A DNA stretch of 64,000 bases, taken from contig NZ_KB894695.1 in assembly GCF_000374565.1 (NCBI RefSeq), positions 50,817 to 114,816 on the forward strand, written 5' to 3'. This DNA is from Siminovitchia fordii DSM 16014 = CIP 108821 (GTDB lineage: Bacteria > Bacillota > Bacilli > Bacillales > Bacillaceae_C). A model generated the notes under the pieces. The model ran no database searches. It was not told where the DNA came from and saw nothing but the letters and a program-made list of their open reading frames with translations. The position numbers and the translations under genes are program-made. Shown here one piece after another: positions 39,672 to 48,804 of the stretch (position 1 is its first letter; each line of letters begins with the position of its first letter).

Positions 39672-39818
39672 TCATTCTTTAGTAATCAATGTGATCATTT
39701 CATAAATAAAAGCCAATGGTAACACTGCTGTTTTTTCGTCTTCTCGTAAACGCCTATTCTCAACAAAGATGGATGATTTTTCTGGTTTTATTTTGGCATC
39801 GTTTTCATCCACTTTCAT
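39672..39818 (-). pseudogene. Internally deleted ureohydrolase remnant
   Basis: A 48-codon frame joins the two ends of a ureohydrolase. Its first part, after restoring one base, reads MPKYKPEKSS-FVENR, matching the start MPKYKPKDSS…FVGNR of the enzyme at 29789-30748. Its last part, TAVLPLAFIYEMITLI, matches TAVLASSVIYEMITLI at that enzyme's C-terminus. About 270 residues including all metal ligands are gone. It is the first reading frame after the operon B sigma-54 promoter. Confidence 0.8.
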
Positions 39819-40033
39819 AAAATGCCTGTCATTTCTCTTGTAACCCTTTTTAAAAGGAGCGATATTTTATTAAGATATCCGACAACCTATTTAAGGTTAG
39901 TAGAAATCTCACACCATCCCATTATCCAACATCAATGAGTTCAATTCATATAGATTCCCCCTTAAATGAAACGATACAAACCTGTTCGCTCACCTAACTG
40001 CACAGTCAATCTTTTTTTAATTTAAAACAATAG

Positions 40034-40051
40034 TTGCAAATAACATGCCAA
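40034..40051 (-). promoter_or_regulatory. Sigma-54 promoter of operon B
   Basis: Minus strand TTGGCATGTTATTTGCAA with exactly ten nt between GG (40049-40048) and GC (40037-40036). It reads into the ureohydrolase remnant, the 56-aa gene, the permease and the nitrilase. It is homologous to the operon A promoter. Confidence 0.85.
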
Positions 40052-40123
40052 TTAGAAAAGCACTTAAACAACCATTATGTTGATATATGTCGAAAAAAGT
40101 TGATTTATTTTTGAATTAAGAGC

Positions 40124-40141
40124 TGTAAATACTGATTTACA
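40124..40141. promoter_or_regulatory. Inverted repeat upstream of operon B, candidate enhancer
   Basis: TGTAAATACTGATTTACA has perfect 7-bp arms around a 4-nt centre, 96 bp upstream of the -12 element, a usual distance for a sigma-54 activator site. Confidence 0.5.
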
Positions 40142-40173
40142 ATTGCATCGCGATCCACATTTGCATTATTGTC

Positions 40174-40208
40174 TTAAAAATAAAGACGGCCCGCATTGCG
40201 GACCGCCT
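40174..40208 (-). terminator. Terminator of the rodA-like gene
   Basis: GGCGGTCCGC pairs with GCGGGCCGTC (one G-T wobble) around an AAT loop, followed by TTTATTTTT on the minus strand. It starts directly after the stop at 40211. Confidence 0.9.
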
Positions 40209-40210
40209 CT

Positions 40211-41386
40211 TTAATCATTCGATGAAAACATATATTTTTTAAAATGGTAGCGTATTGACATGATAATCCCGATTGCCAGCATATTCGAAAGCAGCGAGCT
40301 TCCACCATAGCTGATGAATGGAAGCGGGATCCCTGTAATCGGCAAAAGTCCGATTGTCATACCAATGTTCTGAAAAACGTGAAAGGCAATCATCGAGATC
40401 ACACCCACGCATATGTAGGAATAGAATGGATTCTTAGTATCCAGCCCAACTCTTGTAATCTGATAAATAAGAAGGAAAAAGAGACTGATAATGATGCTTC
40501 CGCCGATAAAACCGAACTCTTCACCGAGTGTACTGAAAATAAAGTCGGAATGGCTTTCCGGCATGTATACTTCCCTGTTTCCAAAACCTTTTCCGCTCGT
40601 CATTCCCGAACCGATCGCTAAAAGCGATTTTACAAGCTGGAACCCTTCATTCGACTGATACGTGTATGGGTCAAGCCATGAATAAATCCGTTTGAACTGA
40701 TACTGCTTTACGCCAAGGAACTTTAAATACTGCGGCATTTTGATCGCTATATAGAGGACCGTTCCACCAAGCAGGGAAACACCTGTAAAGATTGGGACAA
40801 GCAGTTTCCAAGTGATTCCGGATACGAGAACCATCCCAAGGAAGATGGCCAAAAAGACCAGTGATGTTCCAAGGTCAGGCTGTTTTAAAATGAATGCTAC
40901 CGGAACTGCTGTTGCCAACCCTAACTTTAATAAAAGCCAAAAGTCCGTTTTTGTCGTTTTATGGATGAATTTCACATGGTGATCCGTCGCAATTCTTGCC
41001 AATACCAAAATGGTAAATACTTTCATGAACTCTGACGGCTGAATGGCACCGGCGCCGGGTATGAAAAACCAGCTTTGTGCGCCGTTTACCTTTCTTGTAA
41101 AATCAATATTTTCAGGCGCAAGGAATAAAATGATAAGCATGACAAGGCCTATACCATATAAATACCAGGAAATCTTCCTAAGCTGTTCCGAGTCAAACTG
41201 CATGACAACAGCGGCCACTATCCCGCCAATCGTATACCACATGACCTGCTGCAGGACGAAGTTTGTTTTGTATTGCCCTGTTGTCTGAGCACTGAATATA
41301 ATGACCAAACTCGCTATCATCATTAGCATTATCGTTAAAATGATCCCGTAATCAATTTTTGGGATTTGTCTTCTCTGTGAGGTCAT
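40211..41386 (-). CDS. rodA: RodA/FtsW/SpoVE-family peptidoglycan polymerase, 391 aa
   Basis: SEDS-family glycosyltransferase with ten hydrophobic helices. Typical segments are GAQSWFFIPGAGAIQPSEFM, KQPDLGTSLVF, the catalytic-loop Asp in PESHSDFIFSTLGEEFG and the C-terminal PLPFISYGGSSLLSNM. Length matches B. subtilis RodA (393 aa) and it lacks the N-terminal features of FtsW. Polymerises lipid II glycan for side-wall growth together with a class B PBP encoded elsewhere. Monocistronic, with its own terminator. Confidence 0.9.
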   Translation of the reverse strand: MTSQRRQIPKIDYGIILTIMLMMIASLVIIFSAQTTGQYKTNFVLQQVMWYTIGGIVAAVVMQFDSEQLRKISWYLYGIGLVMLIILFLAPENIDFTRKVNGAQSWFFIPGAGAIQPSEFMKVFTILVLARIATDHHVKFIHKTTKTDFWLLLKLGLATAVPVAFILKQPDLGTSLVFLAIFLGMVLVSGITWKLLVPIFTGVSLLGGTVLYIAIKMPQYLKFLGVKQYQFKRIYSWLDPYTYQSNEGFQLVKSLLAIGSGMTSGKGFGNREVYMPESHSDFIFSTLGEEFGFIGGSIIISLFFLLIYQITRVGLDTKNPFYSYICVGVISMIAFHVFQNIGMTIGLLPITGIPLPFISYGGSSLLSNMLAIGIIMSIRYHFKKYMFSSND

Positions 41387-41559
41387 TCCATTATCTCCTC
41401 TTTACAAAAAATCACACTGTAACCATCTTAACATTATACTGAATGATGGATGATTTAAAAAGGATCAAATTTTGTCTAATTCTTATAAAGACAAAAAACT
41501 GCTCCCATTTAACGTGTTTGCCCAAATAAAAAGGCAGTCGCTCGGACTGCCTCCTTCCA

Positions 41560-42159
41560 TTACTGTAAAAAGGTTGGTGGTTGCTCCTGCTGTCCTCCGA
41601 ATAGGGGAGGCTGCGGTACAATTTGATACATGCTGCTCACCATTTGGATATCATCCTGCGGTGCCGGGGATAGCGGATAATAGCCTTTTTGAGTCATATA
41701 TTGCCATACATCGTATGAATGTCTGCTGCTGTTCAGAAAAGCATTCTCCAGGAATGTCCTCAACTCGGGAGTTGAACATTCCAGTACGGCGCTTGCATAA
41801 TTTTTGGCCGCGGCCTTCTGATTGAGCAAATAAGCCAAGGCTATTTCTCGGTCTGTATGAGTTGTTGCGTCCGTTCTTGGGGCTGATGCGCTGACTACTT
41901 GCGGAGGTGCCGTGTAATTATCCAATTTTCTAGCCAAATCATCCGGCTGGAATTTTGTAATATCGGGAGTAGAGGCACTTTGGACAAACTCTACCTTTAA
42001 ATTGTAGTCTGCGATGTGTTTAGGGTAATGCCTTTCAAGCATTGATTTCAATTCCGGATCTTGCGCTTGATTAATAAACGCCCCCATACAAGTGACCGTA
42101 TTATAACAGCTTGCAATCAATTCAGTCAGATCACGAAATTCATGTGCTGCCAATTGCAT
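41560..42159 (-). CDS. Spore coat protein, CotF-like (YhcQ type), 199 aa
   Basis: Two CotF-type ferritin-like helical segments: MQLAAHEFRDLTELIASCYN at the start and REIALAYLLNQKAAAKNYAS in the second half, with a Pro/Gln-rich tail. ATG 42159 is chosen because GGAGGTG lies 6 nt upstream. Resembles YhcQ of B. subtilis. Late sporulation expression is likely from the family, not from a recognised promoter. Confidence 0.82.
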   Translation of the reverse strand: MQLAAHEFRDLTELIASCYNTVTCMGAFINQAQDPELKSMLERHYPKHIADYNLKVEFVQSASTPDITKFQPDDLARKLDNYTAPPQVVSASAPRTDATTHTDREIALAYLLNQKAAAKNYASAVLECSTPELRTFLENAFLNSSRHSYDVWQYMTQKGYYPLSPAPQDDIQMVSSMYQIVPQPPLFGGQQEQPPTFLQ

Positions 42160-42547
42160 TTTTTTCACCTCCATTTGTCTGCTCTTATTTTTGTTTAATG
42201 TGGCAGATTTATTCCCATTTAAAAAAATATGAAGTTGAATATCTTTTGCAAAAGGCAAACGGACTTATATCTATTTAAAATCGGCAGTAAACTGCCATCC
42301 TCTTTGGTCCATTGCCTTTTAAAATAAATGATCCAACTCTTTTGCGAGCTGAGAATATACAGGGATTTATCTATATATTTGTTTCAAAATCGTAGTTATC
42401 TTGAGGTGAATGATGGACCAATCCTCCGGTAATGAGGGATTTATGTTTTTCCCATATAAAAAGGAATTACGTATGGTCCCTTTATTTTTCCTTTCCCGCT
42501 TATGCAAAACTTACCAGCCACATCCTTCTTTTACCAAAATGCGAATG
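42160..42547. other. Gene-free stretch between the coat gene and the stress gene
   Basis: No convincing reading frame on either strand. A sigma-B-type promoter begins at its right end (listed separately). Confidence 0.55.
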
Positions 42548-42572
42548 GTTTTAATTCCCTGTCACCGGGTAA
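42548..42572 (+). promoter_or_regulatory. Sigma-B promoter of the 49-aa membrane protein
   Basis: GTTTTA, 13-nt spacer, GGGTAA, close to the general-stress consensus GTTTAA-N12-15-GGGTAA. It is about 40 nt upstream of the start codon. Confidence 0.8.
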
Positions 42573-42614
42573 ACATAAGACAAGCGAGCTTTACCACGAA
42601 GGGAAGTGAAACCG

Positions 42615-42764
42615 ATGCTTTGGACAATCATTGGAATCTTGCTTGTCTTATGGATTCTTGGCCTAATAGTTAAAGTCGGCGGCGCACTCATTCACATTCT
42701 ACTTGTTGCAGCTGTCATCATTTTTATCATCAATTTAGTTACCGGAAGAAAAAAAACAGGGTAA
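42615..42764 (+). CDS. Small stress-type membrane protein, lmo0937-like, 49 aa
   Basis: MLWTIIGILLVLWILGLIVK starts a protein made of two hydrophobic segments and a short basic end (TGRKKTG). It matches the lmo0937 family of tiny membrane proteins. ATG 42615 follows AAGGGAAGTGA. A sigma-B promoter lies directly upstream, so it should be induced by general stress. Molecular role unknown. Confidence 0.85.
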   Translation: MLWTIIGILLVLWILGLIVKVGGALIHILLVAAVIIFIINLVTGRKKTG

Positions 42765-43038
42765 TCAAAAGCTACAAGGTCCTGCCCAAACCCCTTGACG
42801 AGCCCTGGAATAAAGCGATTTTTCAGGGAAGAGCAACGGAATTTTGGCTTTAAGAGGATGCGTTATAGACTGTCATGGAGTGGCTTCGGCAAAATATATA
42901 AAGATAGACGCTACTGAATAAGACATAGTTGCCTCAAGCAGCGTTTGGTTTAATCCTTGCGTTCGATGGCTAGGACCTCTTCCCCCTGCGAAACTGGGCG
43001 AATTTATAAACAAATCATTTTTGTCAAGAGAATCAAAG
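42765..43038. other. Gene-free stretch before the GNAT terminator
   Basis: No reading frame of note and no repeat recognised; ends in a two-way terminator shared with the GNAT gene. Confidence 0.5.
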
Positions 43039-43066
43039 ACCGCTCCAAATATAGGAGCGGTGTCTT
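43039..43066 (-). terminator. Bidirectional terminator after the GNAT gene
   Basis: ACCGCTCC / GGAGCGGT 8-bp stem, 7-nt loop, just after the GNAT stop at 43074; T residues follow on both strands. Confidence 0.75.
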
Positions 43067-43073
43067 TATATAC

Positions 43074-43520
43074 CTATTCCATTCTCAACAGCATATCCGC
43101 ATGCGGGATCCCCTCATCCAAATATACTTCCGAAATCGTTGTAAATCCGAGAGAACCATAAAAAGGAAGCAAATATTCCTGAGCTTGCAGCTTGACGGAC
43201 TTTTCTTTCAACTCTTCACGAATAAACTCAAGAGCCCTTGTCATCAATTCAGTGGCCAGTCCACGTCCTCTATATGATTCCTTCACCAATACTCTTCCTA
43301 TCGATAGTTCCTCATGAGCTGTTCCAGATGGTAATATCCGCGCATAAGCCAGAATCTCATTTTCATTACAGGCATATAAATGGTATGAAACCTGATCAAA
43401 ATCATCAAGCTCCCTGTATGCACATTGTTGTTCCACAACAAAAACATCCACACGCTCCCGCAATATGCTATAAAGTTCATTGGTTGTCAATTCATTAAAT
43501 GTTTTTAATTTCCACTCCAT
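43074..43520 (-). CDS. GNAT-family N-acetyltransferase, ElaA type, 148 aa
   Basis: ElaA-like acetyltransferase. RERVDVFVVEQQCAYRELDD near the N-terminus is typical of ElaA, and the acetyl-CoA-binding RVLVKESYRGRGLATELM lies at about 77-94. Substrate unknown. ATG 43520 follows AGAGGG. It appears to be monocistronic. Confidence 0.9.
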   Translation of the reverse strand: MEWKLKTFNELTTNELYSILRERVDVFVVEQQCAYRELDDFDQVSYHLYACNENEILAYARILPSGTAHEELSIGRVLVKESYRGRGLATELMTRALEFIREELKEKSVKLQAQEYLLPFYGSLGFTTISEVYLDEGIPHADMLLRME

Positions 43521-44015
43521 TTAAAGCATCCCTCTTAATGTCATTTTTCTTGAGATGATTATAGCATGATTCATTTTTGTTTTGCTCAGCAATGTTTAAC
43601 AACGGTATTTGGGCGACAATAGTGTAGTTCTTGATGTTGACAATTAAGAGCGTTTAATGACGGATCAGTATCATAGATATTCATTTTCCCGCTCTTCAAT
43701 ATTTTGTTTGAATGGTGTTAAACAGAAAAAGGATCTAGCTCTTTTTATGGGTACTATATATACTTAGGGAAAATACAGTAGAATTTAGAAACCATCATAA
43801 TTTTGCTTTAAAAAGCATATTTTACTATGACGGATGAACGCAAGTTCAAATTCATGATGACATCCTTCAACAGTCCTATGAATAGACCATATGGCTCATG
43901 TACTCAAATAGAAAGCTTGATATAGTATTATTAGTTTCTTCTTATAGTTATAATTACCTGAATACCGAAAATTTTTTCCACTGCAACCATGTACCCAAGG
44001 ACGGTGATTTTTAAA
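43521..44015. other. Gene-free upstream region of the peptide transporter
   Basis: No credible gene. AT-rich; TTGATA and TTGACA -35-like boxes occur, but no pair with a good -10 stands out. A CodY-type box was looked for and only a poor partial match (ACCGAAAATTT, near 43963) was seen. Confidence 0.5.
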
Positions 44016-44999
44016 ATGACAGCATTACTTGATGTAAGAAATCTAAAAACTCATTTCTTTACGAATAAAAAAGTAATCCCGGCAGTGGACGGAGTGGACA
44101 TCAAGATTAATAAAGGAGAAACCGTTGCGCTAGTCGGAGAGTCCGGATCAGGAAAAAGCATCACTTCCCTTTCCATTATGAAATTAGTTCCAAGCCCTCC
44201 AGGTGAAATTGTAGACGGCCAAATATTTTTTAATGGAGCTGACTTGGTAGCGCTTCCAGAAAATGAAATGTACCGTATTCGAGGAAATGATATATCTATG
44301 ATTTTTCAGGAGCCGATGACGTCATTAAACCCCGTTCTGACGATTGGGGAGCAAATTACGGAAGTGTTGGTTTACCACAAAAAACTCTCCAAAAGGGAAG
44401 CCGACAAAAAAGCCATTGACCTTTTGAAAATGGTGGGCTTTTCACGTGCAAAAGAAATGCTTGATGAATATCCACACAGGCTTTCGGGCGGAATGAGGCA
44501 GCGCGTCATGATTGCCATTGCCATGAGCTGCAATCCGAAGTTGCTTATTGCCGATGAACCTACAACCGCATTGGATGTGACCATCCAAGCTCAAATTCTC
44601 GACTTGATGAAAGATCTGAGCAAACAGTTTCATACCTCCATTCTTTTAATCACCCATGACCTTGGTATAGTTTCGGAAATAGCCGACAAGGTGCTCGTCA
44701 TGTACTGTGGACAAGTTGTTGAGGAGGCTTTGGTGGATGACTTGTTCAATGAACCTTTGCATCCATATACTGTCGGCCTGATGAAGTCAATCCCATCCAT
44801 TGATGACGATGACGAAAAACTTGTGCCTATACAAGGAAACGTCCCCTCCCCTGATCATTATCCAAAAGGGTGCCGATTTGCCTCCCGTTGCCCGCATGCG
44901 TATGACCGTTGCCTCCAGGAAGTCCCCGACTTGATGAAAGTCGGAAACTTACGGTCCGTGCGCTGCTTTTTATACGAAGAAGAGGAGGCTACATCATGA
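44016..44999 (+). CDS. Oligopeptide/dipeptide ABC transporter ATPase, DppD/OppD type, 327 aa
   Basis: Walker A GESGSGKS (about 42-49), signature LSGGMRQRV, Walker B LLIADEPTTALD and the C-terminal oligopeptide-transporter motif with CRFASRCPHAYDRC, which binds an Fe-S cluster in related proteins. The start at ATG 44016 has GGTGAT upstream and matches the family (MTALLDVRNLKTHF); a frame from 43989 is also open. First gene of a five-gene transporter operon. Confidence 0.93.
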   Translation: MTALLDVRNLKTHFFTNKKVIPAVDGVDIKINKGETVALVGESGSGKSITSLSIMKLVPSPPGEIVDGQIFFNGADLVALPENEMYRIRGNDISMIFQEPMTSLNPVLTIGEQITEVLVYHKKLSKREADKKAIDLLKMVGFSRAKEMLDEYPHRLSGGMRQRVMIAIAMSCNPKLLIADEPTTALDVTIQAQILDLMKDLSKQFHTSILLITHDLGIVSEIADKVLVMYCGQVVEEALVDDLFNEPLHPYTVGLMKSIPSIDDDDEKLVPIQGNVPSPDHYPKGCRFASRCPHAYDRCLQEVPDLMKVGNLRSVRCFLYEEEEATS

Positions 45000-46015
45000 C
45001 GACAAGCTTTAAAAAGCAGAAGCAGCTGAATAAAAAAGAAACGGAATACATGCTGGAAGCTATTGGCTTAGCCAAACACTTTCCAATCAAATCAGGTGTC
45101 TTTCAAAGGACCACTGGGCAAATCAAGGCAGTCGATGGCATTTCCCTCTTTGTAAAAAAAGGGGAAACATTAGGGATTGTCGGTGAATCGGGCTGCGGTA
45201 AGTCGACAGCAGGGCGGACATTCATCCGGTTATATGAACCTACAGCAGGAAAAATCCTCTTTAAAGGTATGGACATTTCCCATCTGCCGGAAAGTACCCT
45301 GGGCCGCACGGTCAGAAAAAATATTCAAATGATTTTTCAAGATCCATACGCTTCAATAAACCCGCGGAAAACGCTAAAATCGATTTTAAGCGAGCCGCTG
45401 ATCACCCATAAATTATATGACCGGAAAGGCCGTGAGGAAAAAATATCTGATCTGTTGCAAAAGGTTGGATTCAACCCTTCCTTTATTAACCGGTATCCGC
45501 ATGAGTTTTCCGGCGGACAGCGCCAGCGGATCGGGATCGCCCGCGCCCTTGCCCTTAATCCGGAGCTGATCATTGCGGACGAAGCTGTATCTGCATTGGA
45601 TGTATCCATTCAGGCACAGATCATCAATTTAATGGAAAATTTGCAGGAAGAGTTCGGTCTTACTTATATTTTTATATCTCATGATCTGAGTGTTGTCCGC
45701 CACATAAGTGATCGGGTAGCGGTTATGTATCTTGGAAAAATCATGGAATTTGCAAGAAAAAAAGATTTATATGAGAACCCGCTTCATCCTTATACTCAGG
45801 CCCTGCTATCTGCTGTTCCTATCCCTAGAAAACGTGGAGTAGAGAAGCGGGAAAGGATCGTTTTAAAGGGAGATTTGCCAAGCCCAGCCAATCCTCCTTC
45901 CGGCTGTGTATTCCACACCCGCTGTCCGGCGGTGATGGATGTATGCCGGAAAATCACACCCGAATTCAAAGAGATGAAAAAGGAACATTTTGTTGCTTGC
46001 CATTTATATGAGTGA
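44996..46015 (+). CDS. Oligopeptide/dipeptide ABC transporter ATPase, DppF/OppF type, 339 aa
   Basis: Walker A GESGCGKS, signature FSGGQRQRI, Walker B LIIADEAVSALD, and a C-terminal GCVFHTRCPAVMDVC motif. Works as a heterodimer with the preceding ATPase. ATG 44996 follows GAGGAGG and overlaps the upstream stop by 4 nt, so translation is coupled. Confidence 0.94.
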   Translation: MTTSFKKQKQLNKKETEYMLEAIGLAKHFPIKSGVFQRTTGQIKAVDGISLFVKKGETLGIVGESGCGKSTAGRTFIRLYEPTAGKILFKGMDISHLPESTLGRTVRKNIQMIFQDPYASINPRKTLKSILSEPLITHKLYDRKGREEKISDLLQKVGFNPSFINRYPHEFSGGQRQRIGIARALALNPELIIADEAVSALDVSIQAQIINLMENLQEEFGLTYIFISHDLSVVRHISDRVAVMYLGKIMEFARKKDLYENPLHPYTQALLSAVPIPRKRGVEKRERIVLKGDLPSPANPPSGCVFHTRCPAVMDVCRKITPEFKEMKKEHFVACHLYE

Positions 46016-46108
46016 CGGCAATCTCCAACGCTTTGAAAGGGGTGATTCATGATAGAGTGATCTCCTGTTCATTTGAATACCAAAATATATTTAAAAGGGG
46101 GCATGACA

Positions 46109-47764
46109 ATGAGAAAACCGGCTTGGCTAATATTGTGTATGATGCTTGTTCTATCATTGTTTCTAGCTGCATGCAGCGGCGGTGGTAAAACATCTACGGA
46201 TGGAGACAAATCAGCGGAAGATGATAAAACGGCCGAGAATAAAGAACCTGTAGACGGCGGTGACCTCGTCATGGGATATTCCGGGTCACCCACTCTCTTT
46301 AACTCGCTGTATTCGGATGATAATGTGAGCGGAGATGTCGAAGATTTGATTTTCGAGGGCCTTGTCGGCTCAAACAAAGAAGACTTCACTCCCAATACAG
46401 ATGAGCTGGCCGAAAGCGTCGAAGAATCCGAGGATGGGTTGACGTATACGGTCAAGTTGAAAGAAGGCGTCAAGTTCCACGACGGGGAAGATTTGACTGC
46501 CGATGACGTTGTTTTCACATACAATATACCACTGCATGAAGATTATGACGGACCTCGAAAGTCTAATTTCGAAGCATTGGAAAGTGTTGAAAAAGTTGAC
46601 GACTTAACGGTTAAATTCCACATGAAAAAAGTCGACGCGCAATTCCATGCGGTCGGCCTGAGCTTTAAAATTTTACCGGAACATATTTTGAAAGACGTCC
46701 CAGTAGCTGAACTTGGTGACCATGAATTCAACACAAAAAATCCGATCGGTTCGGGGCCATTCAAATTTGTAGAATGGAAAGACGGAGAATATTTGAAAGT
46801 CGAAGCTTTCGATGACTACTACCAGGGCCGCCCGCATTTGGATTCCATTACATTGAAATTTGTCCCTGATGCCAATGCGATGCTAACACAGCTCCAAAAC
46901 CGCGACATTGACTTTTGGGACGGAGTTCCACCTTCAGACATTGAAACGGTCAAATCGTTCCAGGATGATATCGGCATCAAAGTGGAAGAAGGATTGGCCC
47001 TTCAATATAATTTCTTCGCTCCCAACTTGAGAAATGATTTGTTTAAAGAGAAGGAAGTACGGCAAGCGATCACCCATGCGATTGACCGAGAGACAATCGT
47101 AAATGAAATCGTGGAAGGCCACGGGGAAGTGGCCCATGTTCCAGAAAGCCCATTGAGCTGGGCATATAATGAGGATGTGCCGCATTTTGACTATGATCCG
47201 GAAAAAGCGAAGAAAATGCTTGCGGATGCTGGTTGGAAGCCAGGAAGTGATGGCATTCTTGAAAAAGACGGCAAGAGATTCTCATTCGAAGTGAAAACAA
47301 ACCAAGGGAATAAAGAAAGAGAAGATATTGTTGTATTATTGCAGGAGCAGTTGAAGGAAGTGGGCATTGAAGCGAAGCCGAAGGTTGTGGAGTTCAGCTC
47401 ACTGATTGCGGATATTGATCCGGGCGTCTGGAATTTTGACGCAATCGTTCTTGGCTGGTCACTTGCTACAGATCCAGATCCAAGCGCGATTTACCACACG
47501 AAAGAAATTGAGAAGGGGCTCAACTTTACAGGCTATTCGAATCCAGAACTTGATCAATTGATGGATGAACAGCTTCAAGAATTAGACCAGGAAAAACGGA
47601 AAAAACAACTCGGTGACATTCAGGCTAAGCTTGCAGAAGAGCAGCCGTACACTTACCTTTATTATCCGACTGAATTCCGTGCTATGCCTGCTGAATTGGA
47701 AGGCTACGAATTCCACGCAAAAAATAGGATTTACAAGCCTCACCAATGGTGGCTGAACAAATAA
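46109..47764 (+). CDS. Peptide-binding lipoprotein of the ABC transporter, 551 aa
   Basis: Signal peptide with lipobox LAAC (LVLSLFLAACSGGG), Cys near residue 22, followed by a Gly/Asp/Lys linker and a family 5 solute-binding domain (LKEGVKFHDGEDLTADDVVF; NPIGSGPFKF). It is anchored outside the membrane and hands peptides to the permease. ATG 46109 is selected over 46103 because AAAAGGGGG then has normal spacing. Third gene of the operon, between the ATPases and the permeases. Confidence 0.93.
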   Translation: MRKPAWLILCMMLVLSLFLAACSGGGKTSTDGDKSAEDDKTAENKEPVDGGDLVMGYSGSPTLFNSLYSDDNVSGDVEDLIFEGLVGSNKEDFTPNTDELAESVEESEDGLTYTVKLKEGVKFHDGEDLTADDVVFTYNIPLHEDYDGPRKSNFEALESVEKVDDLTVKFHMKKVDAQFHAVGLSFKILPEHILKDVPVAELGDHEFNTKNPIGSGPFKFVEWKDGEYLKVEAFDDYYQGRPHLDSITLKFVPDANAMLTQLQNRDIDFWDGVPPSDIETVKSFQDDIGIKVEEGLALQYNFFAPNLRNDLFKEKEVRQAITHAIDRETIVNEIVEGHGEVAHVPESPLSWAYNEDVPHFDYDPEKAKKMLADAGWKPGSDGILEKDGKRFSFEVKTNQGNKEREDIVVLLQEQLKEVGIEAKPKVVEFSSLIADIDPGVWNFDAIVLGWSLATDPDPSAIYHTKEIEKGLNFTGYSNPELDQLMDEQLQELDQEKRKKQLGDIQAKLAEEQPYTYLYYPTEFRAMPAELEGYEFHAKNRIYKPHQWWLNK

Positions 47765-47842
47765 TAACCTGCTCAAAGATATGGGAAATGGATGCCCATT
47801 TCCCTATCTTTGTATGATTAGACAGCGGAAGGAGCATAGCGA

Positions 47843-48793
47843 ATGATTTCATATATTATTCGACGGGTCCTCATGGCCATACCTTTATTGCTCGGGATCA
47901 CTATTCTATCATTTGCAATTATCAAAGCCGCTCCCGGAGGACCGACATCTTTGTTGATGGATCCAAACGGTAAGCCGGAGGACAAGGCAAAACTTGAAGA
48001 AAAATACGGTTTGAATGACCCTGTCTATGTTCAATATGGAAAATGGCTGGGAAATATGGTTAAGGGGGACTTCGGTACGTCTCTGATTCGTAGAGGTATG
48101 CCAGTTAGTGAAATGATTTTAAACAGGCTTCCAAACACCCTGTTGCTTATGGTAACCTCCACAATATTAGCATTCCTCATTGCCGTGCCACTCGGTATTT
48201 TTTCCGCTATGAGACCTTATACGAAGCTGGACTATACAGTCACAGTGGGTTCTTTTCTTGGAGTAGCCACACCAAATTTCTGGCTTGGAATCATGCTGAT
48301 TATTTTTTTCGGTGTACAACTTGGGTGGTTTCCTACAGGCGGGGTCGCAACGCTTAACGCCCCTTTCAGCATATGGGACAGGCTCCACCATCTGATTTTG
48401 CCTGCCTTTGTTCTGGCTGCAGCAGATATGGCTGCTTTGACCCGCTACACACGTTCCAGTATGATGGATGTCTTGCAGCAAGATTATATCCGGACGGCCA
48501 AATCGAAAGGATTTAAAGAGCAAACAGTCGTGTTAAAGCACGGACTACGCAACGGGCTGATTCCCATTATCACTATGTTCGGACTGATGCTCCCGAATTT
48601 TATCGCAGGAGCGGCCATCACCGAAACGGTTTTCAGCTGGCCGGGCATCGGGAGATTGTTTATTGAATCCGCTTTTACTCGTGATTATCCTGTTATCATG
48701 GCAGTGACAGTCTTGACAGCTGTATTTGTAGTGATCGGAAACTTATTGGCGGATATTTTATATGCCATTTTTGATCCACGGATTGAGTATTAG
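47843..48793 (+). CDS. Peptide ABC transporter permease, DppB/OppB type, 316 aa
   Basis: Six membrane helices; the N-terminus [19 protein letters not shown] and the cytoplasmic loop [20 protein letters not shown] with LRNGLIPI (EAA loop contacting the ATPase) are typical. ATG 47843 follows GGAAGGAG. Pairs with the next gene to form the membrane channel. Confidence 0.95.
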   Translation: MISYIIRRVLMAIPLLLGITILSFAIIKAAPGGPTSLLMDPNGKPEDKAKLEEKYGLNDPVYVQYGKWLGNMVKGDFGTSLIRRGMPVSEMILNRLPNTLLLMVTSTILAFLIAVPLGIFSAMRPYTKLDYTVTVGSFLGVATPNFWLGIMLIIFFGVQLGWFPTGGVATLNAPFSIWDRLHHLILPAFVLAAADMAALTRYTRSSMMDVLQQDYIRTAKSKGFKEQTVVLKHGLRNGLIPIITMFGLMLPNFIAGAAITETVFSWPGIGRLFIESAFTRDYPVIMAVTVLTAVFVVIGNLLADILYAIFDPRIEY

Positions 48794-48804
48794 GGGGGAT
48801 TTAT

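Larger units (their letters stand above)
39819..40173. other. Gene-free control region upstream of operon B
   Basis: No credible gene. It holds the sigma-54 promoter and an inverted repeat listed separately and is otherwise AT-rich sequence up to the rodA-type gene's terminator. Confidence 0.6.

Noticed and set aside
43900..44015. Possible CodY box before the peptide transporter
   Set aside because: Only a partial match (ACCGAAAATTT) to the 15-nt consensus; too weak to annotate.
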